Positions 1 through 11,119 of a stretch of DNA of 64,000 nt are shown in pieces. The position numbers and the translations under genes are program-made. Under the pieces are notes generated by a model. The model made no database searches, was not told the origin of the DNA, and was given only the letters and a program-made list of their open reading frames with translations. How positions within the stretch are numbered: position 1 is the stretch's first letter; each line of letters begins with the position of its first letter. Source of the DNA: Antilocapra americana (taxonomy: Eukaryota > Chordata > Mammalia > Artiodactyla > Antilocapridae); NCBI GenBank assembly GCA_007570785.1, contig ML661902.1, positions 1,473,044-1,537,043 of the forward strand, read 5' to 3'.

Positions 1-423
1 ATGGATGTGAGAGTTGGACTATAAAGAAAGCTGAGAGCAGAAGAATTGATGGTTTTGAACTGTGATGTTGGAGAAGACTCTTCAAAGTCCCTTGGACTAC
101 AAGTAGATCCAACCAGTTTATCCTAAAGGAAATCAGTCCTGAAAACTCACTGGCAGGACTGATGCTGAAGCTGAAACTCCAGTACTTTGTCCACCTGATG
201 TAAAGAGCTTACTCACTGGAAAAGACCCTGATGCTGGGAAAGACTGAAGGCGGGAGGAGAAGGGGACAACAGAGGATGAGATGGTTGGATGGCATAACTG
301 ACTTGATGGACAATGAGTTTGAGTAAGCTCCAGAAGTTGGTGATGAACAGGGAAGCCAAGTGTGCTACAGTCCATGGGGTCACAAAGAGTTGAACACAAC
401 TGAGCGATTGAACTGAACTGAAC
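1..423 (+). mobile_element. BovB (RTE) LINE, 3' fragment
   Basis: Seen: the window opens inside a forward BovB copy. It starts in the stretch encoding the C-terminal part of the BovB reverse-transcriptase polyprotein and runs to the family's typical 3' end (TCCATGGGGTCACAAAGAGT followed by a GAACTGAACTGAAC-like tail). Known: BovB is an RTE-clade non-LTR retrotransposon abundant in ruminants, and its 3' end is shared with Bov-tA SINEs. Inferred: a dead copy, cut by the window edge on the left and carrying stops in the coding frame. The same 3' block recurs at 8438-9102, 11120-11983, 38516-39122, 52661-53212 and 63398-63900. Confidence 0.92.
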
Positions 424-855
424 CTACACAGAAAACTCACAGAATGGTGGACAAATGTCCTTTACTTTTCCCATTTAGCAGGGTCTCCATCTCCCTCCAA
501 AGAAAAACATAAGAAAAATCTCTTTTCTGAGTTTCCTTCTTATCACCATGCTTCCTCAATTCCCTCTACCTCTAGGATCCTTCATCTTCTTAAACTTCAT
601 CTCAAGCTTTCAATCTATTCCATCTGGTTTTCTCTACATGGAAATTGTGTGTGTGTATGTGTAGTTTCAATTTCTCTGAGTATTTTTCAGTTTTTAGCTA
701 GAGAATAAAAGAATATAGTTACCTAGAAGTATTCAATAACTCTCCTGAACTTGCTTCATTAAGATCATCAGTAAGACTCAAATGTGTCTTCTTGGTCTCC
801 TTCCTCCTCCTACTTATAACTCTGAAGTACTTGATCCTTTCTATTAATACTTTGA
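424..855. other. Unannotated A/T-rich spacer
   Basis: No gene, RNA or clear repeat recognised. It contains a short GT-rich stretch at about 646-664 and a pyrimidine-rich segment at 475-600. Confidence 0.5.
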
Positions 856-1020
856 GGTTCCCCAATGGCTCAGGAGGTAAAGAATCTTCCTACAATGCAA
901 GAGACACAAGATATGTGGGTTTGATTCCTGGGTGGAGAAGATCCCTTGGAGAAGGGAATGGCAACCCACTCCAGTATTCTTGGCTTGGAAAATCCCATGG
1001 ACAGAGGAGTCTTGTGGGCC
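856..1020 (+). mobile_element. Bov-tA SINE, 3'-truncated
   Basis: Seen: a tRNA-Glu-like head (CCCAATGGCTCAGGAGGTAA, then GGGTTTGATTCCTGGG as a degenerate B box) is followed by the body GGCAACCCACTCCAGTATTC and CCCATGGACAGAGGAG. The final BovB-like tail after GGGCC is missing. Known: Bov-tA is a tRNA-derived SINE of ruminants, transcribed by RNA polymerase III and mobilised in trans by BovB. Inferred: an old copy. Confidence 0.9.
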
Positions 1021-3629
1021 AATACTTTTATCACCTTAACTGACCCCTGTAACACAATTTCTATTGGTTTTCATCCTATAACTTTAAAAATTCCTTTTAA
1101 GTCTCCTTCATGGGGCTTCTGAAAGAACAGGGAGTTGTACCTAAATATAGGCATTGCTGAAGGTATGTTTTTGGCTTTCATCTCATTTTGCATATTTCTT
1201 CAGGCCATGATATCTCTGATGATTCATCTATATGTAGATGATTTTCAAACTGGTACTGAGGAAGTGACATCCAAATTGGGTCTTGAAGAATGAGTGGGAA
1301 TTTATTAGTTGGATGATGGGAGCAAAATCAGTTCAGAAAAAAATGGTACTGCTTATTGAAGAACAGAAAGAGAAACCAATATGGCAAATTTGGGGGTACT
1401 GTCCACAGTGTACAAGAGTGTGAATTCTGACCTCTGGTCTTTGTTAGAATATTAGGAAGAAGAGGGACCTGTGGAAGATAAGGCCACAGCAACAGTAAGA
1501 TTATCCATAAAGAGTTTGCATTTTATTCTTCATATCAGTATATTCTAAAGTATTGATTTTTAGGACAAATGATTGCCCAAAAAATTGTTAGATATATTTA
1601 AAATGCCCATAATCACATGAATTCAGGCTCATTAGGTTGATCACATTTAAACATATTTTTCTACTGGAGGGAGCTCCTTATAGCCAATTTACTCTGTGAC
1701 CCTCTTAAGAATATTAGACGTAGCATTTGTCATGGAACTCTTTGGAATTTTCTAGAATATATATTGGGAATACACTTTAAGTAATGAAGGTCATAGAAGT
1801 ACTCAACTTGTATTTTTAAAGATGATTCAGGTAGCAGTACAGAAGATGGCTTGAAGATACAAATAGGATAAATATTGCCACATGGAGGCATCAAAGAAAG
1901 GAAACAAAAGATAAAGGAAGTGAGATGAGTATTGAGGATTTGATCTCAGTATAGTCAGTGAGAAAATGATGTTTTGAATAAAGCAGGGTCACAGGCAATG
2001 ACAATCGAGAGGAGTCAGATTTTTCGAGGTCTTTTTAAGAGGCAGACTCAACTTCCTTCTTCAGCTTCTTTAGGAGAGGACTCAACAGGATTTAGTTGAT
2101 AGCAGACAGAGGGAGATGGGAGAGAGAAGAGTCCAGTTCAGAAACCTGGGGAACTAGGGCAGGACATGGATATTCAGTCCTGAATGAGGTGGTGGCAGCA
2201 GGGGTAGGGCAGTTGCAAGGAGAGCACTATGAAGTGAAAAGCATGTGAAAAAGTGTTGGAGGAAAACCTCTACAACTTGCATGAAACCGCACATGCTCAA
2301 AAAGGAACACTTTTTCACATTGTGTGATTAAGTATAGTGAGTAATTATCTCATGTGATTTACTCTCAGTGATTATTACTAATTTATTTCAATAACATTTG
2401 TTTCTATGTAAATTTCATATCTTTAATTGCCACTGAAGCACAGACAAAACTCAGGTTATGGTACTAAAATAAAAAAAATAAATCACTATTATTTCTTGTG
2501 TTCATCTCTTAAAATCTCATTTCTGTCAAGCAAACATATAAATAATTCTCCTATAAAAGAGGGTGAAGGCCATATTTTTCTCTATTTCTCCCCTCATATT
2601 CCAGTCCTACCATTTCATCTTTTAATATCTCTCGTATGTATAAGATCTCAAAACTATTCTGAAAGACTCAAAAATAGCAGTGAACATATAAAAAACATAT
2701 CACATTCTTGGGTGGTAAGGCTTAACACTGTAACTGTGTCAACATAATTAAAATATCATTAGGTTTTATTTTTTCTAAGCTAAACAGAGTTTAGCTGGGG
2801 AAAAAAAGTAGTAATAACTTGGAAATAAGATAATGCTGAAAAGAGAGTAATGAAAACAATCTATCCCACATATTACAAAAAGCTCCCATAATGAAATAGT
2901 ATGGAATTTGTGCATGAAAAGATAAGCAAGAGGAAAAGTTTACAGTGATTTTTAAAACACAAGAATTTGACTTCCCATCCTTGGAGTTATTCTTAGGTCC
3001 AGAAAATGAAACTTGAAAATAAGCTGTACCATTTGAGGATTTGTATTGTAGATAGCAGTACTGTGTTACTAATATGAGACTGTTATTGCAACAAAGGAAA
3101 AGATAAAAAAGGATTTATGAGATTACCATTATCACTAAGATCAAGGAGTGTTGCCCATAAGAAAAACAGTAAATAAATGTAAGATCAATACATTTAGGTA
3201 AAAACATATACCCCTTAATATGACTTGGAATTCACAATAAACATAAATAATATGAACTCACAATAGACTTTATATTTAAAAAAACACATTTCTTATCCTT
3301 GTGCTCTAGAAATGTATAAAAACAGTGACTAACTCTATAGCAGTGAGCACACCTAGAATTCATTTGTGGTCTCAAAAGTCCATTCCACAACACAAATAAT
3401 AAGAGTATCCTTGGAGAATGGTTGATTCTGAGTGCTGAGTAGAAAACTTAGAAGATGATCCTGGGATATCCTGTCACATAAGCAAGGAAGCTTTCAAAGG
3501 CTACTAGGGTTGTATCAAAAAGATTCAGAAGTCAATTTAAAGAGGTTTACTATGGGGCAAAGATACAACAATTTGATCAGTAAGGATAACTGCAATAGAT
3601 TGAAATACATCAAACATATCTTAATGCAT
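1021..3629. other. Unannotated A/T-rich intergenic stretch
   Basis: No gene supported. A 106-codon open frame at 2427-2747 (+) has low-complexity, lysine/asparagine-rich composition and no recognisable domain, so I regard it as chance. The middle part (about 1800-2250) may be an old mammalian repeat and is listed separately. The rest shows nothing I can name. Confidence 0.5.
1800..2250. repeat. Possible ancient mammalian interspersed repeat
   Basis: Seen: a purine-rich run containing GGAGATGGGAGAGAGAAGAG, CAGAAACCTGGGGAACTAGG and AGTGAGAAAATGATG. Its order and texture resemble a widespread, highly diverged mammalian repeat I cannot name. The stretches at 20030-20404 and 39235-39500 have the same texture and may be other parts of that family. 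Low certainty; a profile search of mammalian repeats would decide. Confidence 0.3.
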
Positions 3630-4682
3630 GAGTGCCGGTAGCCGTCAGGATGCCCCCTCACAAGGTCTGACTGAGACTGAGAAGGAAACTGCAAAGCGGA
3701 TTTTCCTTCAGGGCATCTCAAGGCAAGGCCCCTCCTGGTATTTTTCTTGGGAAGTTCTGTTTATGCTCCTCTGTTTATGTTTTAGCTCATCTCAGGTCAG
3801 TCCCAGTTAGAAAGAATTCATCCTGAGATAATTCCCTCAGACCTTATTTCCCTCAGGGGATTGGGGAAGGCAGATTCCCTTCCCCAAGGACAAAGGAGGA
3901 ATAAGGGACATTTAAATAGACTACTACACCTCCTCCTCCTTACTGGGGAGTTTACCAAGAGTTCTCTGGGGGTCATGGCAAGGCCACCACCAGAAGGGCT
4001 CGTACTTGGGTCACCTTTCCACATCCCGCTCTCCCGACCACTCCACTGAGGAGGCTCCCTTCCTTGAAGAAACCAGGCTGGAATGGGACTTAGGATTGCT
4101 CCTAACTGTGGCCAGCATAGTTGGAGACATTGATTGCTCTAGGATATTGTAGACAAAGGAATTCATTATAGTAGTTATAAGGTTAATAGGGTTTTATTGT
4201 TGAAGCAGTGCTGCTAAACGGTCTCTTTGTCCTCTTTTCTCTTTCCTTGTAAGAACAGGAATAGGTTAATAGAATAAAACAGTTTCAAGCTTAAGCCCTT
4301 CCCTCTAGCTTCTACATAGTTGCACCTGATAAGAGAAATGTAACCTTTCTATTTAGATTGATGTACTTATCATGACTGAATGAAGTATGCTGAAGACATT
4401 CAAATGGTAAACATACTATTGTTAAATCTAATTATGTAGAAATCTGACCTTCTGCAAGGAAAATGAGCTTAAAGTTAAAGTTGTTGAAGGTAGGCAGAAA
4501 ACAAAAGATTGTATAGAATAATATGTGATGCAATGGGTGTGTTTCTTGGGTATAGAAACTGTAAACCAACAACAATAAATGAGAGAGACTGCTCCATCAC
4601 CACACTCTGACTCAGCTCAGTTCTTCGCTGACGCCACTTATCCCTCAAGACCCTCGGACCCGCCAGGGCTGGACCCCGGCAC
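3630..4682 (+). mobile_element. Retroviral LTR remnant (solitary)
   Basis: Seen: GC-richer than its surroundings, with an AATAAA at about 4576 followed about 100 bases later by GGACCCGCCAGGGCTGGACC and an end in CCCCGGCA. This matches the R-U5-like layout of an endogenous retroviral LTR that ends in CA. Known: LTRs end in CA and carry a polyadenylation signal. Inferred: a solitary or truncated LTR of a ruminant endogenous retrovirus (possibly the BTLTR1 group). The left boundary is uncertain, no TG start with a matching target duplication could be fixed, and no retroviral coding sequence adjoins it. Confidence 0.5.
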
Positions 4683-4822
4683 ATAAGTTCATAAAAATTC
4701 TTTTAAAATAAAGAAAATTATAACTTTGGAGCAGGCTAGAGAATCAATTCTTTTTTTTTTTTTTTGAGAGCTGGTATATAAAGAGCAATAGATATTTTTC
4801 CTGCATTTCCTATACAAACTAT
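4683..4822. other. Short spacer with T-tract
   Basis: Contains a T15-16 run at about 4750-4765. Nothing else recognised. Confidence 0.5.
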
Positions 4823-6668
4823 CAGTTCAGTTCAGTCACTCAGTCATGTCTGACTCCTTGAGACCACAAGGACTGCATGCCAGGCTTCCCTATCCATTAC
4901 CAACTCCCGAGCTCTTGTCCATCGACTCAATGATGCCATCCAACCATCTTATCCTCTGTCGTTACTTTTCCTCCTAACTTCAGTCTTGACCAGCATCAGT
5001 GCCTGCTCCAATAAGTCAGTTTTCACATCAGCTGTCCAAAGTATTGGAGCTTCAGCTTCATCATCAGTCCTTTCAATGAATATTGAGGACTGATTTCCTT
5101 TAGGATTGATGCTTGGATCTCCTTGCTGTCCAAGGGACTCTCAAGAGTCTTATCCAACACCATAGTTCAATATCATGAAATCTTCAACACTCAGCTTTTT
5201 TTATGGTCTATTTCTCACATCCATACATGACTACTGGAAAAAAAATAGCTTTGACTATATGGATCTTTGTCAGCAAAGTAACATCTCTGCTTTTTAATAT
5301 GCTGGCTAGGTTGGCCATAGCTTTTCTTCCAAGGACCAAGTGTCTTTTAATTTCATGGCTGCAGTTACCATCTGCAGTGATTTGGAGCCCAAGAAAATAA
5401 AGTCTACCACTGTTTCTATTTTTTCCCATCTATTTGCCATTAAGAGATGGGGCTAGATGCCATGATCCCAGTTTTCTTAATGCTGGATTTTAAGCCAACT
5501 TTTTCACTCCCCTTTTTCACTTTCATTAAAAGCTCTTTAGTTCCTCTTCACTTTCTGCCATAAGGATGGTGTCATCTGCATATCTGAGGTTATTGATATT
5601 TCTCCCCATAATCTTGATTCCAGCTTGTGTGTCATCCAGCCCCGCATTTCACATGGTGTATCTTGCATGTAAGTTAAATAAGCAGGGTGACCATATAACA
5701 CCTTGACATACTCCTTTCTCAATTTTGAACCAGTCCATTGTTCCATGTCTGGTCCTAACTGTTGTTTCTTGACCTGCATACAGATTTCACAGGAGGCAGG
5801 TCCTGTAGTCTGGTATTCCCATCTCTTTAAGTGTACTCCAGTTTGTTATGACCCACACAGTCAAAGCCTTTGGCAGAATACATGTTTTCCGGAATTCTCT
5901 TGCTTTTTCAATGATCCAGAGGATGTCAACAATTTGATCTCTGGTTCCTCTACCTTTTCTAAATCCAGCTTGAACATCTGGAAGTTCTCAGTTCACGTAC
6001 TGTTGAAGCCTAGCTTGCAGAATTTTGAGCATTACTTTGCTAGCATGTGAGATGAGTGCAATTGTGTGGTAGTTTGAACATTCTTTGACATTGCCTTTCT
6101 TTGGAATTGGAATAAAAATTGACCTTCTCCAGTCCTGTGGCCACTGCTGAGTTTTTCCAAATTTGCTGGCATAATGAGTGCAGCACTTTCACAGCATCAT
6201 CTTTTAGGTTTTGAAGTACCTCAATTAGAATTCCATCACTTCCACTAGCTTTGTTCATAGTGGTGCTTCCTAAGGTCCACTTGACTTTGCATTCCTGGAT
6301 GTCTGACTCTAGTTGAGTGATCATACCATTGTGGTTGTCTGGGTCATGAAGATCTTCTTTGTATAGTTCTTCTGTGTATTCTCTTGCCACCTCTTCTTAA
6401 TATCATCTGCTTCTGTTAAGTCCATATCATTCCTGTCCTTTATTGTGCCCATCTTTGCATGAAATATTCCCTGGGTATCTCTAATTTTCTTGAAGATCTC
6501 TCTATTCTATTTCCCATTCTATTGTTTTCGTCTATTTCTTTGCACTGATCACTGAGGAAGGCTTTCTTATCTCTCCTTGCTATTCTTTAGAACTCTGCAG
6601 AGATGAATATATCTTTCCTTTTCTCCTTTGCCTTTCACTTCTTTTCTTTACTCAGCTATTTATAAGTC
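4823..6668 (-). mobile_element. BovB LINE, reverse, 1.85 kb
   Basis: Seen: the forward strand begins with the complement of the BovB 3' tail (CAGTTCAGTTCAGTCACTCA) and runs back through the whole reverse-transcriptase region. The longest surviving reverse frame, 6040-6390, encodes the conserved N-terminal block of the RT: EYTEELYKEDLHDPDN, then NKASGSDGI (the fingers region) and LHSLCQQIW. Known: RTE elements encode an APE-type endonuclease followed by RT. Inferred: 5'-truncated (no endonuclease) and dead from frame breaks; the coding sequence is split over several frames. Confidence 0.93.
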
Positions 6669-6743
6669 AAGGCGATCAAATTATTGATGGGAAGTCTCTC
6701 TTTATAGTATTTCAATTAATAAAATGAATGGTTGAATTAGAAT

Positions 6744-6860
6744 ATCACTTTTTTTAAAATCATAAGTTTATTTTTTTCTCTTTTTTTAAATTTATTTTTT
6801 TCTTTACATTATTGTGTTGGTTTTGCCATACATTGACATGAATCCACCATCACTTTTTAA
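6744..6860 (-). mobile_element. Short L1 3' tail with target duplication
   Basis: Seen: the complement of the bovine L1 3' end (GTTTTGCCATACATTGACAT, preceded by a T-rich tract that is the complement of the poly-A) lies between two copies of ATCACTTTTT at 6744 and 6849. Known: L1 insertions are usually 5'-truncated and flanked by target-site duplications. Inferred: an extremely truncated insertion of under 100 bases. Confidence 0.7.
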
Positions 6861-7454
6861 TAGTTGTTATAATCCACCAAATATTATGTGCTCCCTGATA
6901 GAATACAGCACAAACTGTAGACAGTTCTTGCTCCCCATCCCACTCCTCCAAAAAAAAAAAATCTAAATCTGATGAATTTTTAAAATTTCACAACCATTTT
7001 CGGAGAAATACAGGAGACAGAAGAATATTGTAAATAATATCATGAATGTGTAATTAGCAAATAATGTCTCTGCCCCTTTAATAAATAAATTTCAAAACAC
7101 TTTAAAAATAGAAAATAAAATTAAAAATATTTAAGAAACATCATCAACCAATTATAATAAATTAAACTTATTTTAATAGTAATTCAAAGAAATGAATTAC
7201 AAATAAAGTTTAAAATAAAAAATTAGACAAATTCAAACACTGACTACATGTTAAGAACTAGTTAATTTAGGTATTATTGCTATGTTTTTTAATGAGTCCT
7301 TTTCTTTTGAAATTTATCATCAAAAAACCTGAAGGCTCAGTAGGTAGATAGGAATAAAGACAAAAAATATGTAAGACTGATGATACATTAATAATTTTTG
7401 CAGCTAGGTGGTAAATATTTGGAGGTTCATTATATTGTTCTACTCTTTTATTTT
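6861..7454. other. Unannotated A/T-rich spacer
   Basis: Very A/T-rich, including an A12 run near 6950. No gene or named repeat seen. A 72-codon reverse frame (7267-7485) has no recognisable features. Confidence 0.45.
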
Positions 7455-7520
7455 GGTTCATGTCAATGTATGGCAAAGGCAACACGATAATGTAAAATAA
7501 ATAAATAAATAAATAAAAAG
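7455..7520 (+). mobile_element. L1 3' tail with (TAAA)n
   Basis: Seen: GGTTCATGTCAATGTATGGC followed by an AATGTAAAATAAA-type ending and five to six TAAA units. This is the same 3' terminus that ends the full-length L1 at 62302, so it is a forward, extremely 5'-truncated L1 copy. The TAAA run is its tail and a potential microsatellite. Confidence 0.7.
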
Positions 7521-7884
7521 AAAATTTTTATAATAGAAGGTAAGAAAAAATCTATTATTTCTCTTCCTTTCTCACATCAGGTGCTCATTTTCTTTTCCTA
7601 AAATATTGCGATACTAACTGATTTTACCAACTTGAATTTTCACCCAGAACATACTCATTACATTAATCTTAAAATTTTCACACACTTTACACCAGTAGCT
7701 GCTCTGCTCAAAATTTATGTCATTCCTCACTTTCCTCAAAACTAAGTGAGCATAAGTTTATTCAAAATAAAACTTAGCTTGACATCAAAGATAAATTTAC
7801 ATTCTATTTCCTTTCCATTCAACTCTCTGACCACTTCTTTTATTTCTCTGAACTTAATGCTTTAATCTAAGCAGTCTACCTGTC
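7521..7884. other. Unannotated A/T-rich spacer
   Basis: No gene, RNA or named repeat recognised. Confidence 0.45.
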
Positions 7885-7893
7885 CACTTGTCT

Positions 7894-8079
7894 GTGTGGG
7901 TTAGTCAGTCAGCCTTGTCCGACTCTTTGCAACCCTTCTCTGTCCATGGAATTCTCCAAGCAAGAATGTTGGAGTGGGTAACCATTCCCTTCTCTAGGGG
8001 ATCTTCCTGACCCAGGGATGGAACCCGGCTCTCTTGCATTGTAGGCAGACTCTTTCCTGTCTGGGCCACCAGGGAAGCT
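7894..8079 (-). mobile_element. Bov-tA SINE, reverse, with 9-bp target duplication
   Basis: Seen: reverse-oriented Bov-tA with the BovB-like tail at its left (TTGTCCGACTCTTTGCAACC) and the tRNA-like head at its right (GCCACCAGGGAAGC). CACTTGTCT is repeated exactly at 7885-7893 and 8080-8088. Known: such duplications arise from LINE-type target-primed integration. Inferred: a complete insertion whose empty-site allele would hold one CACTTGTCT. Confidence 0.93.
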
Positions 8080-8088
8080 CACTTGTCT

Positions 8089-8437
8089 ACTTGTCCTTAA
8101 AAGAGATGTAGGAATTCCACCTCCACCTTTGTTCTTGCCATGCTCCCTTTCTGAGGAGTTACCCTTCCTCTACACTTATCCTATTTATTCCTCAAATGAC
8201 TATTCAAATCTCATAGCTTTTCCCAAAGAGTTTTCAACTATGGTCAATGCTCACTTATTTGAACTTCAGTCTAGTCTCTGTGTCCCAGTAATTTAAAATT
8301 GTGCTAATCAAAATGGTTTAAAAGATACCAACAAACAAAAATAAAAAAACAAACAAAATCCTACTTCCAGAATTCCTCATTGGCTTTATATGACTCAAAG
8401 AATTACAAATGTCTTAGCATAGTTTTAGAGATTTACA
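8089..8437. other. Unannotated spacer
   Basis: Includes an A-rich stretch of AAAC/AAAT units at about 8328-8358. No gene seen. Confidence 0.45.
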
Positions 8438-9102
8438 ATCGTGGCATTCAGTCCCATCACTTCATGGCAAATAGATGTGGAAACAATGGAAAGATTGAGA
8501 AGCTTCATTTTCTTGGGCTCCAAAATCACTGCAGATGGTGACTGCAGCCATGAAATTAAAAGACGCTTGCTCCTCGGAAGAAAAGCTATGACAAACCTAG
8601 ACAGTATATTAGAAAACAGAGACATTACTTTTGCTGACAAAGATGGATCTAGTAAAGCTATGGTTTTTCTAGTAGCCATGTATGGATGTGAGAGTTGGAC
8701 CACAAAGAAGGCTGAGAGCTGAAGATTTGATGCTTTTGAACTGTGATGTTGGAGAAGATGCTTGAAAATTTCTTGGACAGCAAGGAGACCCAACCAGTCC
8801 ATCCTAAAGGAAATCAGTCCTGAATATTCACTGGAAGGACTGATGCTGAAGCTGAAGCTCCAATACTTTGGCCACCTGATGCCAAGAACTGATTCATTGG
8901 AAAAGACCCTGATGCTGGGAAAGACTAAAGGGAGGAGAAAAAGCGGATGACAGAGTATGAGATGGTTGGATGGCATTACCGCCTCAATGGATATGAGTTT
9001 GAGCAAGCTCCATGAGTTGGTGATGGACAAGGAAGCCTGGCATGCTGCAGTCCATAGGGTCTCAAAGAGTTGGACACGACTGAGTGACTGAATTCAACTG
9101 AA
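8438..9102 (+). mobile_element. BovB LINE 3' fragment
   Basis: Seen: begins with the conserved GCATTCAGTCCCATCACTTC block just downstream of the RT catalytic region and continues to the 3' tail (TCAAAGAGTTGGACACGACT, then GAATTCAACTGAATC). Frames at 8441-8722 and 8762-8950 encode the C-terminal part of the BovB protein, including LGSKITADGDCSHEIKRRLL. Inferred: 5'-truncated and inactive. Confidence 0.93.
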
Positions 9103-9410
9103 TCAGAACAAACCAAAAATCCAGAACAAATTTCATTCTCATTATTTCCCTGTATATATACTCTGCTTCAATTAAAATAGTCTAATTTTAAATATCTTTG
9201 GAAGCTTTCCTGTTCTATTTCCATTAAACTTCCTTAGTTTAGAGCTTCATAATTTCTTGGATTGTTTCAATTCCTTTACTAAACAAAGACCTTGTCTCCA
9301 GGCATGCTCCCTTCCAGTTCATTCTTTCCCCAGCCATCACTGAAACCCAAGAAAGATTTATCCTACTTAAAATTCTTCTATGACAATCTTAGCTATAAAG
9401 GCTAAATGTC
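9103..9410. other. Unannotated spacer
   Basis: No gene or clear repeat recognised. Confidence 0.45.
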
Positions 9411-9585
9411 TATTAAAAAAAACTTTTAATTTTGTATTGGGGTATAGCAGATTAACAATGTTGTGATAGTTTCAGGTGAACAGCTAAGGGATTCAGCCAT
9501 ACATATTTATGTATCCATTCTCTCCCAAACTCCCCTCCCATTCAGGCTGCTACATGCCTTAACATAGTGTGCAAGACCCATTATG
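9411..9585 (-). mobile_element. L1 3' end, reverse
   Basis: Seen: GTATTGGGGTATAGCAGATT, ACAATGTTGTGATAGTTTCA and GTGAACAGCTAAGGGATTCA. In complement these form the usual 3' UTR ending of artiodactyl L1s (a tail of the type CTGAAACTA...CAACATTGT...TATACYCCAAT). 5'-truncated; subfamily not assigned. Confidence 0.75.
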
Positions 9586-9984
9586 ATATTCACTTTCATT
9601 ACTTCAAAGGTCTGCTGTATGCTAAGGATTTACTGTAGAGGGGCAAAGAGTCTATACCTTGCCCCATGAGCTCACTGTATAGCGAGGCAAAAGTGGAAAA
9701 GAACCAACACACATAAATACATGATAAAGAACAACATCTATAACTTAAAAAAAATGCCATGAGAAGGAAATTTAGGGAGACATAATTTAGATTAATCAGA
9801 ATAGGCTGAAGTAACATTTATTGTTTCCTTCAAGGAGAAAAAGTTATAGAAGATAACGACTGAGGTGGCTTTGAGGCTAGAAAGAGCAGCAAAGTTACAC
9901 TATCTGCTTGTGTTCACTACCTGATTGATATAATATTATCATAGAATAATTGATAGTGGGAATGCTATTTAAATTATGATAACC
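9586..9984. other. Unannotated spacer
   Basis: No gene or clear repeat recognised. Confidence 0.45.
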
Positions 9985-9993
9985 CTTTGTATT

Positions 9994-10196
9994 GGGCTTC
10001 CTTGGTGGCTCAGTGGTGAAGAATCTGCCTGTAATACAGGAAAGGTGGATTCCATCGTTGTCAGGAAGATCTCCTGATTAGGAAATGGCAACCCACTCCA
10101 GTTTCTTACCAGGAAAATCCAATGGGCAGAGGAGCCTGGAGGGCCACAGTCCACAGGGTTGCAAAGAGTTGGGCACATCTGAGTACATACACAACA
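9994..10196 (+). mobile_element. Bov-tA SINE with 9-bp target duplication
   Basis: Seen: a full-length Bov-tA from GGGCTTCCTTGGTGGCTCAG to the BovB-like tail (TTGCAAAGAGTTGGGCACAT). CTTTGTATT is repeated exactly at 9985-9993 and 10197-10205, which fixes both ends. Inferred: a clean integration with later point mutations; the B box is degraded. Confidence 0.95.
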
Positions 10197-10464
10197 CTTT
10201 GTATTATACACTAAATATTTTTCTATCCTGCCATGTGATTTTATGCTTATAAAATTTTTTCTTCAGAAGTTTAAAATTTCAGCAGCTTCATTTTGAATGT
10301 CCTGCTTTCAATACAAGATTATTACACAGTCAGATATGTCTTATATTTTTACTTTTTTAACATTTATTTAATCCACTTGATTTTATTTTTGACATGAGAG
10401 GGAGACTGTTGTCTAAGTGGTTAGCCATTTATTGAATAATAAAAGGATTAGCATTTATAGTGAT

Positions 10465-10680
10465 TTACTATAAGCCACTGACTCTACCAGATGCTTTATG
10501 TTTATTATCTCTCTTATTTCTCATAACCCAAGAAGGTAGGTAAGTGTTATTTTCCCCTTAACCCTCACATAGGGAGCTGAAGAACAGTTAATTGATTTGC
10601 TCAAGGTAATACAGCTGTTAAATATAGCTGGGATTAGAACCACATTGTATGACCCAAGAATCCATTCTCTTCACAAGTAT
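10465..10680 (-). repeat. MIR SINE, reverse
   Basis: Seen: TCTCATAACCCAAGAAGGTA, AGCTGAAGAACAGTTAATTG, GCTCAAGGTAATACAGCTG and GGATTAGAACC appear in the order expected for a reversed MIR (the TCCTCATAAC...GAGGTAGGTA...TTGCCCAAGGTCACACAGC core). Known: MIRs are ancient tRNA-derived SINEs of mammals. Confidence 0.8.
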
Positions 10681-11119
10681 AGTGTTGTGACTCCTAGAGT
10701 TCTTCTCTTGCCCATAGATTTGAAGGGTTTCCTTTTTCATATAATAAATTTTTATTTCAGGTATCAAAATATGTTACTACTTATGGTGTTTCTGGACATT
10801 ATTCACATATACACATATATATTTTCATATATATGTGTATATGTGATAGTTTTGACATGAATAAAGGACTGGTAATTAGCTCTTTTCATTCCATGTTTCT
10901 ATACTTCTACTGATTGATCAAATCATTTAATCAAAATATTTTTGCAAACTAAAACGTGTTCAGTAATTTTACTCTCAATATCATCTTTATTCAGGTTCTC
11001 AGCTATTTCTCTTATATTTTCTCACTTATTCCTACATCCAACTTGACTGCAGAATTTGAACTAATAATACTAAACTCCATACATGGCTTTTGACTACTTT
11101 GGTAGTAAGAATATTCATG
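10681..11119. other. Unannotated A/T-rich spacer
   Basis: Contains a short imperfect palindrome of ATATGTGTATATG type near 10800-10845. No gene seen. Confidence 0.45.

Noticed and set aside
8425..9030. 201-codon reverse frame
   Set aside because: Antisense shadow of a BovB 3' fragment. The same phrase recurs antisense to every BovB here.
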